Shown here: positions 23,469-32,828 of the stretch, piece after piece | Numbering within the stretch: position 1 is the first letter of the stretch | Layout of the letters: each line of letters begins with the position of its first letter | Assembly (NCBI RefSeq): GCF_015624505.1 | Contig: NZ_CP061379.1 | Coordinates: forward strand, 2,790,001-2,854,000 | Source: Bradyrhizobium commune | Lineage (GTDB): Bacteria > Pseudomonadota > Alphaproteobacteria > Rhizobiales > Xanthobacteraceae | Direction: 5' to 3' | Length of the DNA: 64,000 bases | The notes under the pieces: model-generated | What the model saw: the letters and a program-made list of their open reading frames with translations, nothing else | What the model was told of the DNA's origin: nothing | Database searches by the model: none | Made by a program: the position numbers and the translations under genes

Positions 23469-26273
23469 TCAACTCGCCAGCGCGGTCCTGAGCATCTTGG
23501 CGAGCTCCGACTTGCGGTAGGGCTTGGCCAGCAGCAGCACGCCGGAATCGAGCCGGCCGTGATGAACGATGGCGTTCTCGGTGTAGCCCGAGGTGAACAG
23601 CGTCTTCAGGTCGGGCCGCCGCCGCGCCGCCTCGTCGGCCAGCTGGCGGCCGTTCATGTTGCCCGGCATGATGACGTCGGTGAACAGCAGGTCGATATCC
23701 TTGTCGGCGTCGATGATGACGAGGGCTTCGGCGGCGTTGGCCGCCTCGAGCGCGGCATAGCCGAGGCTCTTGATCTGGGTCACGACATATTGCCGCACCA
23801 GCGCGTCGTCCTCGACGATCAGGATCTTCTCGTCGCCACCGGTGATCGGAACATTCTGGAGCGCCTCGTACTCGGTCTCCTGCACGCCACTCGAGCGCGG
23901 CAGGTAGATCTTCACGCTGGTGCCGTGACCTTCCTCGCTGTAGATCTTGATGTGGCCGCCGGACTGCTTGACGAAGCCGAACACCATGCTCAGGCCGAGA
24001 CCCGTGCCCTTGCCGACCTCCTTGGTGGTGAAGAAGGGATCGAACACCCGCTCGATGAGGGTCGCCGGGATGCCGGAGCCGGTGTCACTGACCGCGATCA
24101 TCACGTAATTACCCGCGGTGACGTCGGGATTCATGCTGGCATAGCCGTCGTCGAGGAAGATGTTGCGCGTCTCCAGCACCAGCGTGCCGCCCTCGGGCAT
24201 GGCATCGCGCGCGTTCAGCGCGAGGTTGAGGATTGCAGTGGAGAGCTGGCTCGGGTCGATCAGCGCCGGCCAGGCTTCTTCGGTCAGCTGCGGCATGATC
24301 GTGATCTGCTCGCCGAGAGTCGGATGCAAGAGCTTGGCAGCCTCCAGCACCAGCGCATTGACGTCGATTTCGCGCGGTTGAAGCGGCTGCTTGCGGGCGA
24401 AGGCGAGTAGATGCTTGGTCAGCTGCGCGCCGCGCTCGGCGGCGTCGTCGATCAGCTTGGTGATGGCGGCAAGCTCGGGCCGGTCGGCCACCGCATCGGC
24501 CAGAATGCCGATCGTGCCGGTGATGACGGTGAGCACGTTGTTGAAATCGTGGGCAACGCCGCCGGTCAACTGACCGATCGAATCCATCTTCTGGGCCTGC
24601 CTGAACTGGGCTTCGGCAGCCTGCTGCTCGGTGAGGTCGCGCCCGATGAAGAAATGGCGCTTCACCGGCTCGGACCAGACACCCATCCAGTTCAGCGTGA
24701 CCTCGTGACCGTCGTAATGGTAGTAGCGCGCCTCGAAGCTGCGCTTGGTCTGGCCGCGCCGCGCCGCGCGCATCTCGCTGCGCGTATTCTCGAGGTCTTC
24801 GGGATGAATGAAGTCGGTCGCGCTGTGCCCGATCATGTCGTCCGGGCTGAAGCCGAGGATGTCCTTCACGCTCGGTGAGACCTGGATGAAATTGCCGAAG
24901 CCGTCGGTGACCAGGATCAGGTCCCGCGAGGTCTCGAAGATGCGCTGGCGCTCCTCGGTCTCGCGACGCAGCTTCTCTCTTGCCTGCTTCTCCTCGGTGA
25001 TGTCATGGGCGATCTTGGAGACGCCGACGATTTCGCCATTGTCGGCTCGCAGCGGCGAGATGTTGAGCACGACGTCGAGCTGGCGGCCGTCCTTACTGAT
25101 GCGGACCGTCTCGTGCTGGGCGATCGATTGGTTGCTGCTGATGCGGTTGAGGGTCCCCCGGACTTCGGCCTTGCGATCCTGCGGCACGATGAGGTCGATC
25201 GGCTGGCCGACCGCCTCGGCGGCCGAATAGCCGAACAGGTGCTCAGCGGCCCGGTTCCAACCGGTGATGACGCCGTCGAGGGACTCTGTGATGATGGCAT
25301 CGTTGGAGGATTCGACGACGGCGCCGTAGAGCGCGAGGCGTTTGCCGTAAAAGTCGCGATCCGAGGCCGATTGTTCGCGCAAGCGGCCGACGAGGCTCAT
25401 CGTGCTGGCCTGGAGGCGGACATTCTCGATCAGGAGGACGGCGAGCACGAAGCTCGAGGCAGAGAGGCCGTAGAGGCGGCCGGCATAGAAGCCGAGATCG
25501 AAACGGGCGACGTTGACGATCGCCGACAGCGCGATGTCGAACAGCCAGGCGCACATCGTGACCATGAGCCAGACGTCGATCACCGTGTGCGGCTTGCGGA
25601 ACCAGAGCGTGATCAGCGCGGCAAAGCTCATTGACCACACGAACGACACCACGCCGAGCATGGTGGTGGTGTAGCGGCCGTCCTTGAGCAGGACCGGCAG
25701 CAGGCCATGCTGCGCGGTGACGATCCAGGCGATCGCGATCATCGCTACGCAGACGCCGAGCACGGCGAGTACGATCGAACGCCCCGTCGGCCCCTTGATC
25801 TTGTCGCCGCCGTTGGCGTCCTTCAGCGAAGCATAGGCAAGCACGAACAGCGGGAAGACGCCGTGCCAGAACATGTAGAGCCAGACCGTGGTCTGACTGC
25901 CTGCACCCAACAGTCCGGTCGGTGCGAATAGCCCGGGAAAGGTGAGGGCGTGGGTCACCGCGGCGGCCGCTGTGAACAGATATCCGGTCGCGAGCAGCAA
26001 CAGCGCGCGGCTGCGCAGGACGGAGAATTGCGACAGCAGCAGCACCGCGGTGATGATGTCGCTGACGGCGAGCGCCGACTGGTAGCTGGCCACGAAGGCC
26101 GGCACCTGGGGCAGCGGCGTACCCGCAAAGGGGACAGCCAGCGCGAACAGGATCGCCGAGATGCCGACGATCGCCAGTGCTGCAGTGCGATCGCTCTGCG
26201 TGGCGGGCAAGGTCGAAAGGAATGTGCTTCGGTCGTTCTTTGCGTGCACGTTGACCTCTCGCTGGGTCGTCAT
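23469..26273 (-). CDS. Hybrid sensor histidine kinase with membrane sensor, two PAS domains and receiver
   Basis: 934 aa. The N-terminus (about 30-290) has about eight hydrophobic segments of a MASE-like integral membrane sensor. PAS domains follow (NDAIITESLDGVITGWN near 320; DLILVTDGFGNFIQVSPS near 450). HisKA has the phospho-His in GGVAHDFNN, HATPase has NLALNARDAMP and GTGLGLSMVFGF, and a C-terminal receiver has its Asp in DIDLLFTDVIMPG. It should sense a membrane or redox/ligand signal and relay phosphate internally. The ATG at 26273 has no strong ribosome-binding site; a GTG at 26249 behind GAGAGG is an alternative start. The separate single-domain receiver gene to the right is divergent. 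Confidence 0.9.
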   Translation of the reverse strand: MTTQREVNVHAKNDRSTFLSTLPATQSDRTAALAIVGISAILFALAVPFAGTPLPQVPAFVASYQSALAVSDIITAVLLLSQFSVLRSRALLLLATGYLFTAAAAVTHALTFPGLFAPTGLLGAGSQTTVWLYMFWHGVFPLFVLAYASLKDANGGDKIKGPTGRSIVLAVLGVCVAMIAIAWIVTAQHGLLPVLLKDGRYTTTMLGVVSFVWSMSFAALITLWFRKPHTVIDVWLMVTMCAWLFDIALSAIVNVARFDLGFYAGRLYGLSASSFVLAVLLIENVRLQASTMSLVGRLREQSASDRDFYGKRLALYGAVVESSNDAIITESLDGVITGWNRAAEHLFGYSAAEAVGQPIDLIVPQDRKAEVRGTLNRISSNQSIAQHETVRISKDGRQLDVVLNISPLRADNGEIVGVSKIAHDITEEKQAREKLRRETEERQRIFETSRDLILVTDGFGNFIQVSPSVKDILGFSPDDMIGHSATDFIHPEDLENTRSEMRAARRGQTKRSFEARYYHYDGHEVTLNWMGVWSEPVKRHFFIGRDLTEQQAAEAQFRQAQKMDSIGQLTGGVAHDFNNVLTVITGTIGILADAVADRPELAAITKLIDDAAERGAQLTKHLLAFARKQPLQPREIDVNALVLEAAKLLHPTLGEQITIMPQLTEEAWPALIDPSQLSTAILNLALNARDAMPEGGTLVLETRNIFLDDGYASMNPDVTAGNYVMIAVSDTGSGIPATLIERVFDPFFTTKEVGKGTGLGLSMVFGFVKQSGGHIKIYSEEGHGTSVKIYLPRSSGVQETEYEALQNVPITGGDEKILIVEDDALVRQYVVTQIKSLGYAALEAANAAEALVIIDADKDIDLLFTDVIMPGNMNGRQLADEAARRRPDLKTLFTSGYTENAIVHHGRLDSGVLLLAKPYRKSELAKMLRTALAS

Positions 26274-26512
26274 GGGTTAGTCCACGTGACTTTGTTGACC
26301 GGCTGCCTTGGTCACCATGGTAGCCGGCTCCGGGCGTGCGTCTTGACCTGACGGGCCCACGACTCAACCGAGGGTTACAGCTTACTTAACTCGGACAGGG
26401 ACACGGAATAGGGAATCGGTAAGGTTGGCTTTACTGGACCGCCCGATACTGCCTTGCCGCACACCGGCGTTGAATTGAACCATTTAATGATAGGAATCCG
26501 GGAGTTGTTCCC

Positions 26513-26899
26513 ATGCCCCGTATCCTTGTGATTGACGACCAAAAGGGCGTCCGTGCCATGGTCGCGATGGTGCTTCGGGTCAACCATTATGACGTAGTCG
26601 AGGCCGAGAGCGGCGCGGACGGGTTGAAGGCCTTCGGCGAGAGCGCCTTCGACGCTGCGATTGTCGATATTTTCCTGACCGATACCAGCGGCGTCGACGT
26701 CATGGCAACCATCCGTGAGCGGGTTCCCGGATTTCCGATCGTGGCGGTCTCCGGCATGACCGCGATGGATTTCATGGGCGAGGCGCCTGATCTCGATGGC
26801 GTGGTCTGCCTGCAAAAGCCATTTCGGCCGAACGATCTGCTGCAAGCGCTTCGCGAGGCGCAGGCGGCCGCAGGTGGCGAACTGCCGGCGGCGGTCTGA
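26513..26899 (+). CDS. Single-domain response regulator (CheY-like receiver)
   Basis: 128 aa. GGGAG precedes ATG 26513. It is a receiver only: acidic DD near residue 8-9, phospho-acceptor Asp near residue 52 in AAIVDIFLTD, Thr/Ser near 82 (VAVSGM) and Lys in CLQKPF near 104. There is no output domain, so it acts by protein contact or as a phosphate sink. It is divergent from the hybrid kinase (about 240 bp apart), which suggests but does not prove that they work together. Convergent with the amino-acid-binding protein gene. Confidence 0.9.
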   Translation: MPRILVIDDQKGVRAMVAMVLRVNHYDVVEAESGADGLKAFGESAFDAAIVDIFLTDTSGVDVMATIRERVPGFPIVAVSGMTAMDFMGEAPDLDGVVCLQKPFRPNDLLQALREAQAAAGGELPAAV

Positions 26900-26907
26900 T
26901 CGCCCAG

Positions 26908-26932
26908 AAAAACGCCCCGGCAAGCCGGGGCG
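26908..26932 (-). terminator. Rho-independent terminator for the liv substrate-binding gene
   Basis: On the minus strand CGCCCCGGC pairs with GCCGGGGCG around a 2-nt loop (9-bp perfect arms) and is followed by TTTTT. It lies 48 bp after the stop of the minus-strand ABC substrate-binding gene. Confidence 0.8.
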
Positions 26933-26979
26933 AGGTCTTGATCGCAACGGTGCTCAGGAACTCCCGAGCAAGACCGCTC

Positions 26980-28098
26980 CTAGGAGCCTTTGCCGCTGAT
27001 TTCGGCGTAGCCGCCCTTGGCGTCCCACTTGTAGACGACGTAGTCGAGCTGCTTGATATCGCCCTTGGTGTCGTACTCGATCGGGCCGATCACGGTGTCC
27101 CACTTGCCGGCCTTGATCGCCGCCATGACCTTCTTGGCGTCGGTGGTGCCGGCCTTCTTGACCGCCTGCGACCAGACCTGCATCGCCGCATAGGTGTAGA
27201 GGGTGTAGCCCTCGGGGTCGATGTTCTTGGCCTTGAAGGCCTCGACGATCTTCTTGGCGGTCGGCTTGTTGCGCGGATCGGGGCCGAAGGTGAACAGCGT
27301 GCCTTCGCCGGCGGGGCCGGTGATGGAGGCGTACTCCTTGTCGGCCAGCGCATCGCCGGCCATCAGGATCGTCTTGAGACCCTGGTCGCGCATCTGGCGC
27401 AGGATCAGGCCGCTCTCCTGATGGTAGCCGCCGACATAGACGAGGTCGATGTTGTCGCGCTTCAGGCGCGAGACGATCGCGTTAAAGTCCTTGTCGCCCT
27501 TGTTGTAGGATTCGGAGAGCTTCACGGTGACGCCGGCCTTGACGAGGGCCTTCTTGGTCTCGTCGGCGAGACCCTTGCCGTAAGTGGTCTTGTCGTCGAG
27601 AATCGCGATGTTCTTGCCCTTGAAGTTTTTCGCGATGTACTGCGCGGCAACCAGGCCCTGCTGGTCGTCACGGCCGCAGACGCGCGCCACGTTCCAGAGC
27701 CCGGCGTCGGTGAATTTCGGGTTGGTGGAGGCGGGGGTAATCTGGAGCACATTGCCGTCGGCATAGGCCTCCGAGGCCGGGATCGACGAGGACGAGCAAT
27801 AGTGCCCGGCCACGAATGGCATCTTGGCGCTGGCGATCTTCTCGGCGACCGAACGGGCCTGCTTCGGATCGCAGGCATCGTCCTCGACGTCGAGCGCGAG
27901 CTTCTTGCCGTTGACGCCGCCGGCCGCGTTGATGTCAGCCACGGCCATCTCGGCGCCGTTCTTCATCTGGCGGCCGAAAGCGGATTCGCCGCCGGTCATC
28001 GGGCCTGCGACTGCAATTGTGACATCCTGCGCGAACGCCGCGCTCGACAGCGCGATCGACGCGCCGAATGCCAAACCGATGAGCTTCAGTGACTTCAT
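26980..28098 (-). CDS. livK: Branched-chain amino acid ABC transporter substrate-binding protein
   Basis: 372 aa from ATG 28098. A signal peptide (KLIGLAFGASIALSSAAFAQ) precedes a periplasmic type I binding protein of the Leu/Ile/Val family: VTIAVAGPMTGGESAFGRQM, AVADINAAGGVNGKKL, DDACDPKQARSVAEK, ITPASTNPKFTD and DYVVYKWDAKGGYAEI. It captures branched-chain or related amino acids and delivers them to the LivHM permease. It is the last gene of a minus-strand livH-livM-livG-livF-livK array, 150 bp after livF, and ends in a clear terminator. Ligand specificity within the family cannot be fixed from sequence. Confidence 0.9.
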   Translation of the reverse strand: MKSLKLIGLAFGASIALSSAAFAQDVTIAVAGPMTGGESAFGRQMKNGAEMAVADINAAGGVNGKKLALDVEDDACDPKQARSVAEKIASAKMPFVAGHYCSSSSIPASEAYADGNVLQITPASTNPKFTDAGLWNVARVCGRDDQQGLVAAQYIAKNFKGKNIAILDDKTTYGKGLADETKKALVKAGVTVKLSESYNKGDKDFNAIVSRLKRDNIDLVYVGGYHQESGLILRQMRDQGLKTILMAGDALADKEYASITGPAGEGTLFTFGPDPRNKPTAKKIVEAFKAKNIDPEGYTLYTYAAMQVWSQAVKKAGTTDAKKVMAAIKAGKWDTVIGPIEYDTKGDIKQLDYVVYKWDAKGGYAEISGKGS

Positions 28099-28248
28099 GA
28101 GATACCTCGCGGATGGTCGCCTGTGGGAGTTGCCGGGGCACGCCCGGTCCAAACCGGTCCTATTGTTGAATGAATCTCTGGAGAAGTCACCGGCAAAATA
28201 CGGGCATTGCGGTGATATCTCGCCACATTCGGCCGCACGGGGAGGCCG

Positions 28249-28983
28249 CTAGCCGTGCCGGCCGCCTTCGAGATAGGCGGCGCGGATCTCGGGGCGCTGG
28301 AGCAATTCGGCGCCGGTTCCGGCCAGCGTGATCAGGCCGTTGACCATGACGTAGCCGCGATGGGCGAGCTTGAGCGCATGGTTGGCATTCTGCTCGACGA
28401 TCAGCACGGTCAGGCCGTCCTGCCGGTTCAGGGTGCGGATCGCGTCAAAAATCTGGCGGGCGATCAGTGGCGCGAGCCCGAGCGAGGGCTCGTCGAGCAG
28501 CAGCAGGCGCGGGCGGCTCATCAGGGCGCGTCCGATCGCCAGCATCTGCTGCTCGCCGCCGGACAACGTGCCGCCGCGCTGGGCGTAGCGTTCCTTCAGG
28601 CGCGGAAACAGCGTGAACACGCGCTGGAGCGTCGTCTCCCGCTCTGCATCGGTGCATGCGGTGGCGTCCGCCCCCATCTGGAGATTTTCCGCGACGCTCA
28701 TGCGCGGGAAGATGCGGCGGCCTTCGGGCGATTGCGCGATGCGCAGATGCGCGATCTCGTGGGTGGGAACATCGGTGATGTCGCGGCCTTCGTACAGGAT
28801 CTGGCCCGAGCGGGCGCGCGGCTTGCCGAAGATCGTCATCATCAGCGTCGACTTGCCGGCGCCGTTGGCGCCGATCAGGGCGACGATCTCGCCGGAATTG
28901 ATCTCGACATCGACGCCCTTCAGCGCCTCGATCTTGCCGTAGGCGGCGCGAAGGCTGCGGATCGCAAGCAGGGGCGTGGTCAT
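28249..28983 (-). CDS. livF: Branched-chain amino acid ABC transporter ATP-binding protein LivF
   Basis: 244 aa. Walker A GANGAGKST near residue 39, signature LSGGEQQMLAIGRAL near 140, Walker B LLLLDEPSLGL near 160 and the H-loop region VLIVEQNANHAL near 195. The VEQNA motif and short length are diagnostic of LivF rather than LivG. It pairs with LivG to power uptake through LivHM. A palindromic repeat lies between this gene and livG upstream, so the operon is broken by a repeat of about 90 bp. Confidence 0.93.
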   Translation of the reverse strand: MTTPLLAIRSLRAAYGKIEALKGVDVEINSGEIVALIGANGAGKSTLMMTIFGKPRARSGQILYEGRDITDVPTHEIAHLRIAQSPEGRRIFPRMSVAENLQMGADATACTDAERETTLQRVFTLFPRLKERYAQRGGTLSGGEQQMLAIGRALMSRPRLLLLDEPSLGLAPLIARQIFDAIRTLNRQDGLTVLIVEQNANHALKLAHRGYVMVNGLITLAGTGAELLQRPEIRAAYLEGGRHG

Positions 28984-28999
28984 GCCATTATCTCACTGC

Positions 29000-29089
29000 C
29001 GTCATGCCCGGGCTTGTCCCGGGCATCCATGCCTTTGCCCAGCACAAGAAAGCAAGACGTGGATGGCCGGGACAAGCCCGGCGATGACG
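29000..29089. repeat. Intergenic palindromic repeat (CGTCATGCCCGGGCTTGTCC type) inside the liv operon
   Basis: CGTCATGCCCGGGCTTGTCC at 29000 is mirrored by GGACAAGCCCGGCGATGACG ending at 29089, around a central GGCATCCATG...GTGGATGGCC. It lies between livG and livF in the same transcription unit. It is a multicopy rhizobial element and non-coding. It could fold in the mRNA and stabilise or partly terminate it. Confidence 0.75.
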
Positions 29090-29107
29090 ATGTTGAGAGA
29101 CCGGCAA

Positions 29108-29941
29108 TCACGAGCCGCTCTCCATCACCGCCGCAGCCTCGTCCTCGTCGGTACCGAGATAGGCGGCGATCACCTTGGGATCGTCGCGGACCTCGCGCGG
29201 CGTGCCTTGTGCGATCTTCACGCCATGATCCATCACCGCGATGTGGTCGGAAATTTCCATCACCACCGACATGTCGTGCTCGATCAGCAGGATCGAGGTG
29301 CCGAGCTCGTTGCGGATCGACAGCAGGAGCTCGCTGAGTGCTGCGCTCTCGCGCGCGTTGAGGCCGGCGGCGGGCTCGTCGAGACAGAGCAGCGCGGGCT
29401 CGGTGCACATTGCGCGTGCGATCTCGAGCCGGCGCTGGTCGCCATAGGCGAGATTGCCGGCGGCGTCGTCGGCGCGGTCGAGCAGATTGATCCGCTTGAG
29501 CCAGTCGGTGGCGAGATCGATCGCGTGCCTTTCGGCATCGCGATAGACGGGGGCGCCGATGAGCCCGAGGAAAGTGAACCCGGAGGCGCGCATCAGCGCA
29601 TTGTGCTGCGCCACCATCAGGTTCTCCAGCGCCGTCATGCCGGGGAACAGGCGGATGTTCTGGAAGGTGCGCGCCACCTTGGCCTGCTTGGCGATGCGGA
29701 AATCGTTGAGCCGGTCCAGCGCGATCTGCCGGCCGTCGTCATGGGTGAGGCGGATGGCGCCACCGCTCGGCTTGTAGAAGCCGGTGATGCAGTTGAACAC
29801 GGTGGTCTTGCCGGCGCCGTTCGGCCCGATCAACGCCGTGATCTTTTTTCGCTCGGCAGAGAACGAAAGATCCTGCACGGCGACGATGCCGCCGAACCGC
29901 ATGGTGAGCTTGTCGACGTTGAGAATTGGCCCGCCGCTCAT
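29108..29941 (-). CDS. livG: Branched-chain amino acid ABC transporter ATP-binding protein LivG
   Basis: 277 aa. Walker A GPNGAGKTT near residue 40, a LivG-type insertion (VARTFQNIRLFPGMTALENL near 90), signature LAYGDQRRLEIARA near 160, Walker B LLCLDEPAAGLN near 180 and HDMSVVMEISDHI near 220. Its ATG overlaps the livM stop by 4 nt (ATGA), indicating translational coupling. Works as the second ATPase with LivF. Confidence 0.94.
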   Translation of the reverse strand: MSGGPILNVDKLTMRFGGIVAVQDLSFSAERKKITALIGPNGAGKTTVFNCITGFYKPSGGAIRLTHDDGRQIALDRLNDFRIAKQAKVARTFQNIRLFPGMTALENLMVAQHNALMRASGFTFLGLIGAPVYRDAERHAIDLATDWLKRINLLDRADDAAGNLAYGDQRRLEIARAMCTEPALLCLDEPAAGLNARESAALSELLLSIRNELGTSILLIEHDMSVVMEISDHIAVMDHGVKIAQGTPREVRDDPKVIAAYLGTDEDEAAAVMESGS

Positions 29942-31263
29942 CCGTGGCCCTCCTTGACGAGGTCGGAGGAGATCGCTTGCGCCTTGGTCAGATAGACGGT
30001 CGGGGCGCGATGGCCGATGATGCCGCGCGGCCGCCAGATCATGATCAGCACCATGGCGATGCCGAACACCAACATGCGGTAGGTCTCGAGGCTGCGGAAC
30101 AGCTCGAAGCCGCCGATCATGGCAAGCGCGGCCAGCGCGACGCCGAGCTGCGAGCCCATGCCGCCGAGCACGACGATGGCGAGCACCAGCGCCGATTCCT
30201 GGAAGGTAAAGGATTCCGGGCTGATGAAGCCCTGGCGCGTGGCAAAGAACGCGCCGGCAAAGCCGCCGAACATCGCACCCGTCGCGAACGCGGTGAGCTT
30301 CGTCGTCGTGGTATTGATGCCGAGCGCGCGGCAGGCGACCTCGTCCTCGCGCAGCGCCTCCCAGGCGCGGCCGATCGGCAGGCGGCGCAGCCGGATCGTC
30401 ACCCAGTTGGTCAGCAGCGCCAGCGCCAGGATCAGATAGAACAGGAAGACGATGCGATGGGTCGGCGAATATTCGATGCCGAGCTTTGCTGCGAGCCCGT
30501 CATCGCTGTTGTCGAGCGGGATGCCGAAGAAAGAGGGGCGCGGAATGCTGGAGACTCCGTTCGGCCCGCCGGTCAAATCCTGCCAGTTGATGATGACGAG
30601 GCGGATGATCTCGCCGAAGGCGAGCGTCACGATCGCGAGGTAGTCGCCGCGCAGTCGCAGCACGGGGAAGCCGAGCAGCACGCCCCAGAATGCGGCCAGG
30701 ATGCCTGCGAGCGGCAGGCAGACCCAGAACGACCAGCCGAAATTTGTGGCGAGCAATGCGTAGGAATAGGCGCCCACCGCGTAGAACGCGACGTAGCCGA
30801 GATCGAGCAGGCCGGCGAGCCCGACCACCACGTTGAGGCCCCAGCCGAGCATCACATAAGTGAGCACGAGGATCGCGAGATCGAGGATGTAGCGCTGGTT
30901 ATAGAAAAGGACGGGAACGAGCAGCGTGAAGATGAGGAGCGCGGGCGCGAGGTAGCGACCGACGAAGGACATGCCGTTTTGCAACGCGGGCGGCACCAGT
31001 TTCTCGGCGCCGGTTGGGCCGATCCATTGCCGCAGCAGATCGATCACGATCGAGCCGCCGAACACCGCGGCGACGAGCGAGGCCAGCTCGCCGAAGCGCG
31101 TCCAATAGGTGAGCTGCCCGTCGGAACCGGCCTCGGTGCGGATGCCGACCATCAGCGAGAACAGCACCAGCGCGATCAGGGCGTTGATGAGGGCGGTTTT
31201 CAGAAGGGCGGGGATGCCGGCGGTGCGACTTGCGTTGGTGGTCTCGTGCGAGGTGGCGGTCAC
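29938..31263 (-). CDS. livM: Branched-chain amino acid ABC transporter permease LivM
   Basis: 441 aa, starting with a GTG at 31263. Core LivM signatures: NVVVGLAGLLDLGYVAFYAVGAYSYAL near residue 150, GFPVLRLRGDYLAIVTLAFGEIIRLV near 205, GRAWEALREDEVACRALGIN near 310, and LVLAIVVLGGMGSQLG near 375. Compared with the usual 300-350 aa core, the first 120 residues form an extra N-terminal part with two hydrophobic segments. This longer form is common in E. coli-type LivM. It forms the channel with LivH. The gene overlaps livG by 4 nt and follows livH by 13 bp. Confidence 0.93.
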   Translation of the reverse strand: MTATSHETTNASRTAGIPALLKTALINALIALVLFSLMVGIRTEAGSDGQLTYWTRFGELASLVAAVFGGSIVIDLLRQWIGPTGAEKLVPPALQNGMSFVGRYLAPALLIFTLLVPVLFYNQRYILDLAILVLTYVMLGWGLNVVVGLAGLLDLGYVAFYAVGAYSYALLATNFGWSFWVCLPLAGILAAFWGVLLGFPVLRLRGDYLAIVTLAFGEIIRLVIINWQDLTGGPNGVSSIPRPSFFGIPLDNSDDGLAAKLGIEYSPTHRIVFLFYLILALALLTNWVTIRLRRLPIGRAWEALREDEVACRALGINTTTTKLTAFATGAMFGGFAGAFFATRQGFISPESFTFQESALVLAIVVLGGMGSQLGVALAALAMIGGFELFRSLETYRMLVFGIAMVLIMIWRPRGIIGHRAPTVYLTKAQAISSDLVKEGHG

Positions 31264-31276
31264 GCGGGGCGGTCCG

Positions 31277-32194
31277 TCAGACTTTTTCGACTTCGGGACG
31301 GCCGAGCAGGCCGGTCGGCATGAAGATCAGCACGATGATCAGGATCGAGAACGCGGCGACGTCCTTGTACTCGACCGAGAAATAGGCAGACCACATCGTC
31401 TCGATCAGGCCGATCGCGAGCCCGCCGAGCATGGCGCCGGGCAGCGAGCCGATGCCGCCGAGCACGGCCGCGGTGAACGCCTTGATGCCGGCGACGAAAC
31501 CCATGAAGAAATCGACCAGGCCGTAATACAGCAGGTACATCAGGCCCGCGACCGCCGCGAGCGCTGCCCCGATCACGAACGTCATGGAGATGGTTCGGTC
31601 GACGTCGACGCCGAGCAGCGCCGCCATGGTCTGGTCCTGCTCGCAGGCGCGCATGTCGCGTCCAAGGCGCGTGCGCGACACTAGCCAGGTGAAGATCGCG
31701 AGCAGTACGATGGTGGTGAGAACCACCATGATCTGGATGTTCGAGAGCTGGATCACGAAGCCGTCCGTGCTCTCATGCAGCGTGTAACCGCCGGTGATAA
31801 AGGGCGGGATCGGCTTGACGCGGGCGCCCTGCGCCACCTGCGAATAGTTGGTCAGCACGAATGACATGCCAATCGCCGACAGCATCGGGGCGAGGCGGAA
31901 GGAATGGCGCAGCGGCCGATAGGCAATGCGCTCGATGGTCCAGCCATAGAGCGCGGTGATCGCCATCGAGACCAAGAGCACCACCAGCAGGATCACCGGG
32001 ATCGCGGTCAGGCCGAGCGAGACCAGGATCAGAAAGGTGATGAGGGCGATGAAGCCGCCGATCATGAAGACGTCGCCATGGGCGAAGTTGATCATGCCGA
32101 CGATGCCGTAGACCATCGTGTAGCCGATCGCGATCAGGCCGTAGATGGAGCCGAGCACGAGGCCGTTGATGAGCTGTTGGGTGAAATAATCCAT
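31277..32194 (-). CDS. livH: Branched-chain amino acid ABC transporter permease LivH
   Basis: 305 aa with about eight membrane segments. Signatures: INGLVLGSIYGLIAIGYTMVYGIVGMINFAHGD at the N-terminus, GRDMRACEQDQTMAALLGVD near residue 190, AFTAAVLGGIGSLPGAMLGGL near 240 and SILIIVLIFMPTGLLG near the end. It is the first gene of the minus-strand liv operon; its promoter should lie in the 240-bp region shared with the divergent Q-rich small protein. Confidence 0.94.
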   Translation of the reverse strand: MDYFTQQLINGLVLGSIYGLIAIGYTMVYGIVGMINFAHGDVFMIGGFIALITFLILVSLGLTAIPVILLVVLLVSMAITALYGWTIERIAYRPLRHSFRLAPMLSAIGMSFVLTNYSQVAQGARVKPIPPFITGGYTLHESTDGFVIQLSNIQIMVVLTTIVLLAIFTWLVSRTRLGRDMRACEQDQTMAALLGVDVDRTISMTFVIGAALAAVAGLMYLLYYGLVDFFMGFVAGIKAFTAAVLGGIGSLPGAMLGGLAIGLIETMWSAYFSVEYKDVAAFSILIIVLIFMPTGLLGRPEVEKV

Positions 32195-32435
32195 AGGCTG
32201 CCGTTACCAAACCTGACGCGTCCGTGGGCTCCGGCAGCCCTTGAGCGGCGCGCTATTCCAGTTTTGTAACAGGAGGGAACCGGCCGCCGCAACAGGGCAG
32301 GCCTCGGCACAAAGGCTTGTGCAGAACTCATTTTTCCGAATCCGGTTCCCGGAACAGGGGAAACCTGAGTTTCTGAGCAACCAAGTTCGTTGTGGGCCGT
32401 TATGCATCACTGACGTCAAACAAGGGAGATTCCCG

Positions 32436-32612
32436 ATGTCGAACCAGAATCAAAATCCGGGCCAGCAGAACCAGAAGCCGGGCCAGCACACCCAGAACCC
32501 CGGCCAGCAGCCGGGGCAGCAGCAGGGTGGCGGTCAGAAGCCCGGCCAGCAGCAACAGGACCCGGCACGCCAGGGCGACAAGCCCGGCCAGCACGGTCAG
32601 GATCGGCGCTAG
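32436..32612 (+). CDS. Gln/Gly/Pro-rich low-complexity small protein, 58 aa
   Basis: It starts at ATG 32436 with AAGGGAG upstream. The sequence is almost entirely degenerate repeats of NPGQQ/KPGQQ/KPGQH units, from MSNQNQNPGQQ to KPGQHGQDRR. Such composition implies an intrinsically disordered protein; the nearly complete absence of hydrophobic residues means it cannot fold on its own. A strong rho-independent terminator follows about 35 bp downstream, so it is expressed as its own short mRNA. Related Q/G/P-rich peptides are known to me only as uncharacterised proteins. The real start, RBS and terminator support a genuine gene. Confidence 0.75.
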   Translation: MSNQNQNPGQQNQKPGQHTQNPGQQPGQQQGGGQKPGQQQQDPARQGDKPGQHGQDRR

Positions 32613-32647
32613 TTCGGGAACATCCAGGGAGACAGAGAGTGAGAGAG

Positions 32648-32671
32648 GCCCCGCCGCAAGGCGGGGCTTTT
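32648..32671 (+). terminator. Rho-independent terminator of the Q-rich gene
   Basis: GCCCCGCC and GGCGGGGC form a perfect 8-bp stem with a GCAA tetraloop, followed by TTTT. It lies 35 bp after the stop codon. Confidence 0.85.
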
Positions 32672-32828
32672 CCGTCGGCGGCGCCGCTTCTATTGGCTGC
32701 GCCAGCCCATTGCCCGGGCAGTTAAGGTAAACGAAGGGTTTAAATTGCAGCCCGAGTCCGATGCGCGTTAGCTCCCGGCAAAGCCGCCGCCCGCCGAGGG
32801 CCGCGGGCCAAGCGAAGCGGGAAGCGGC

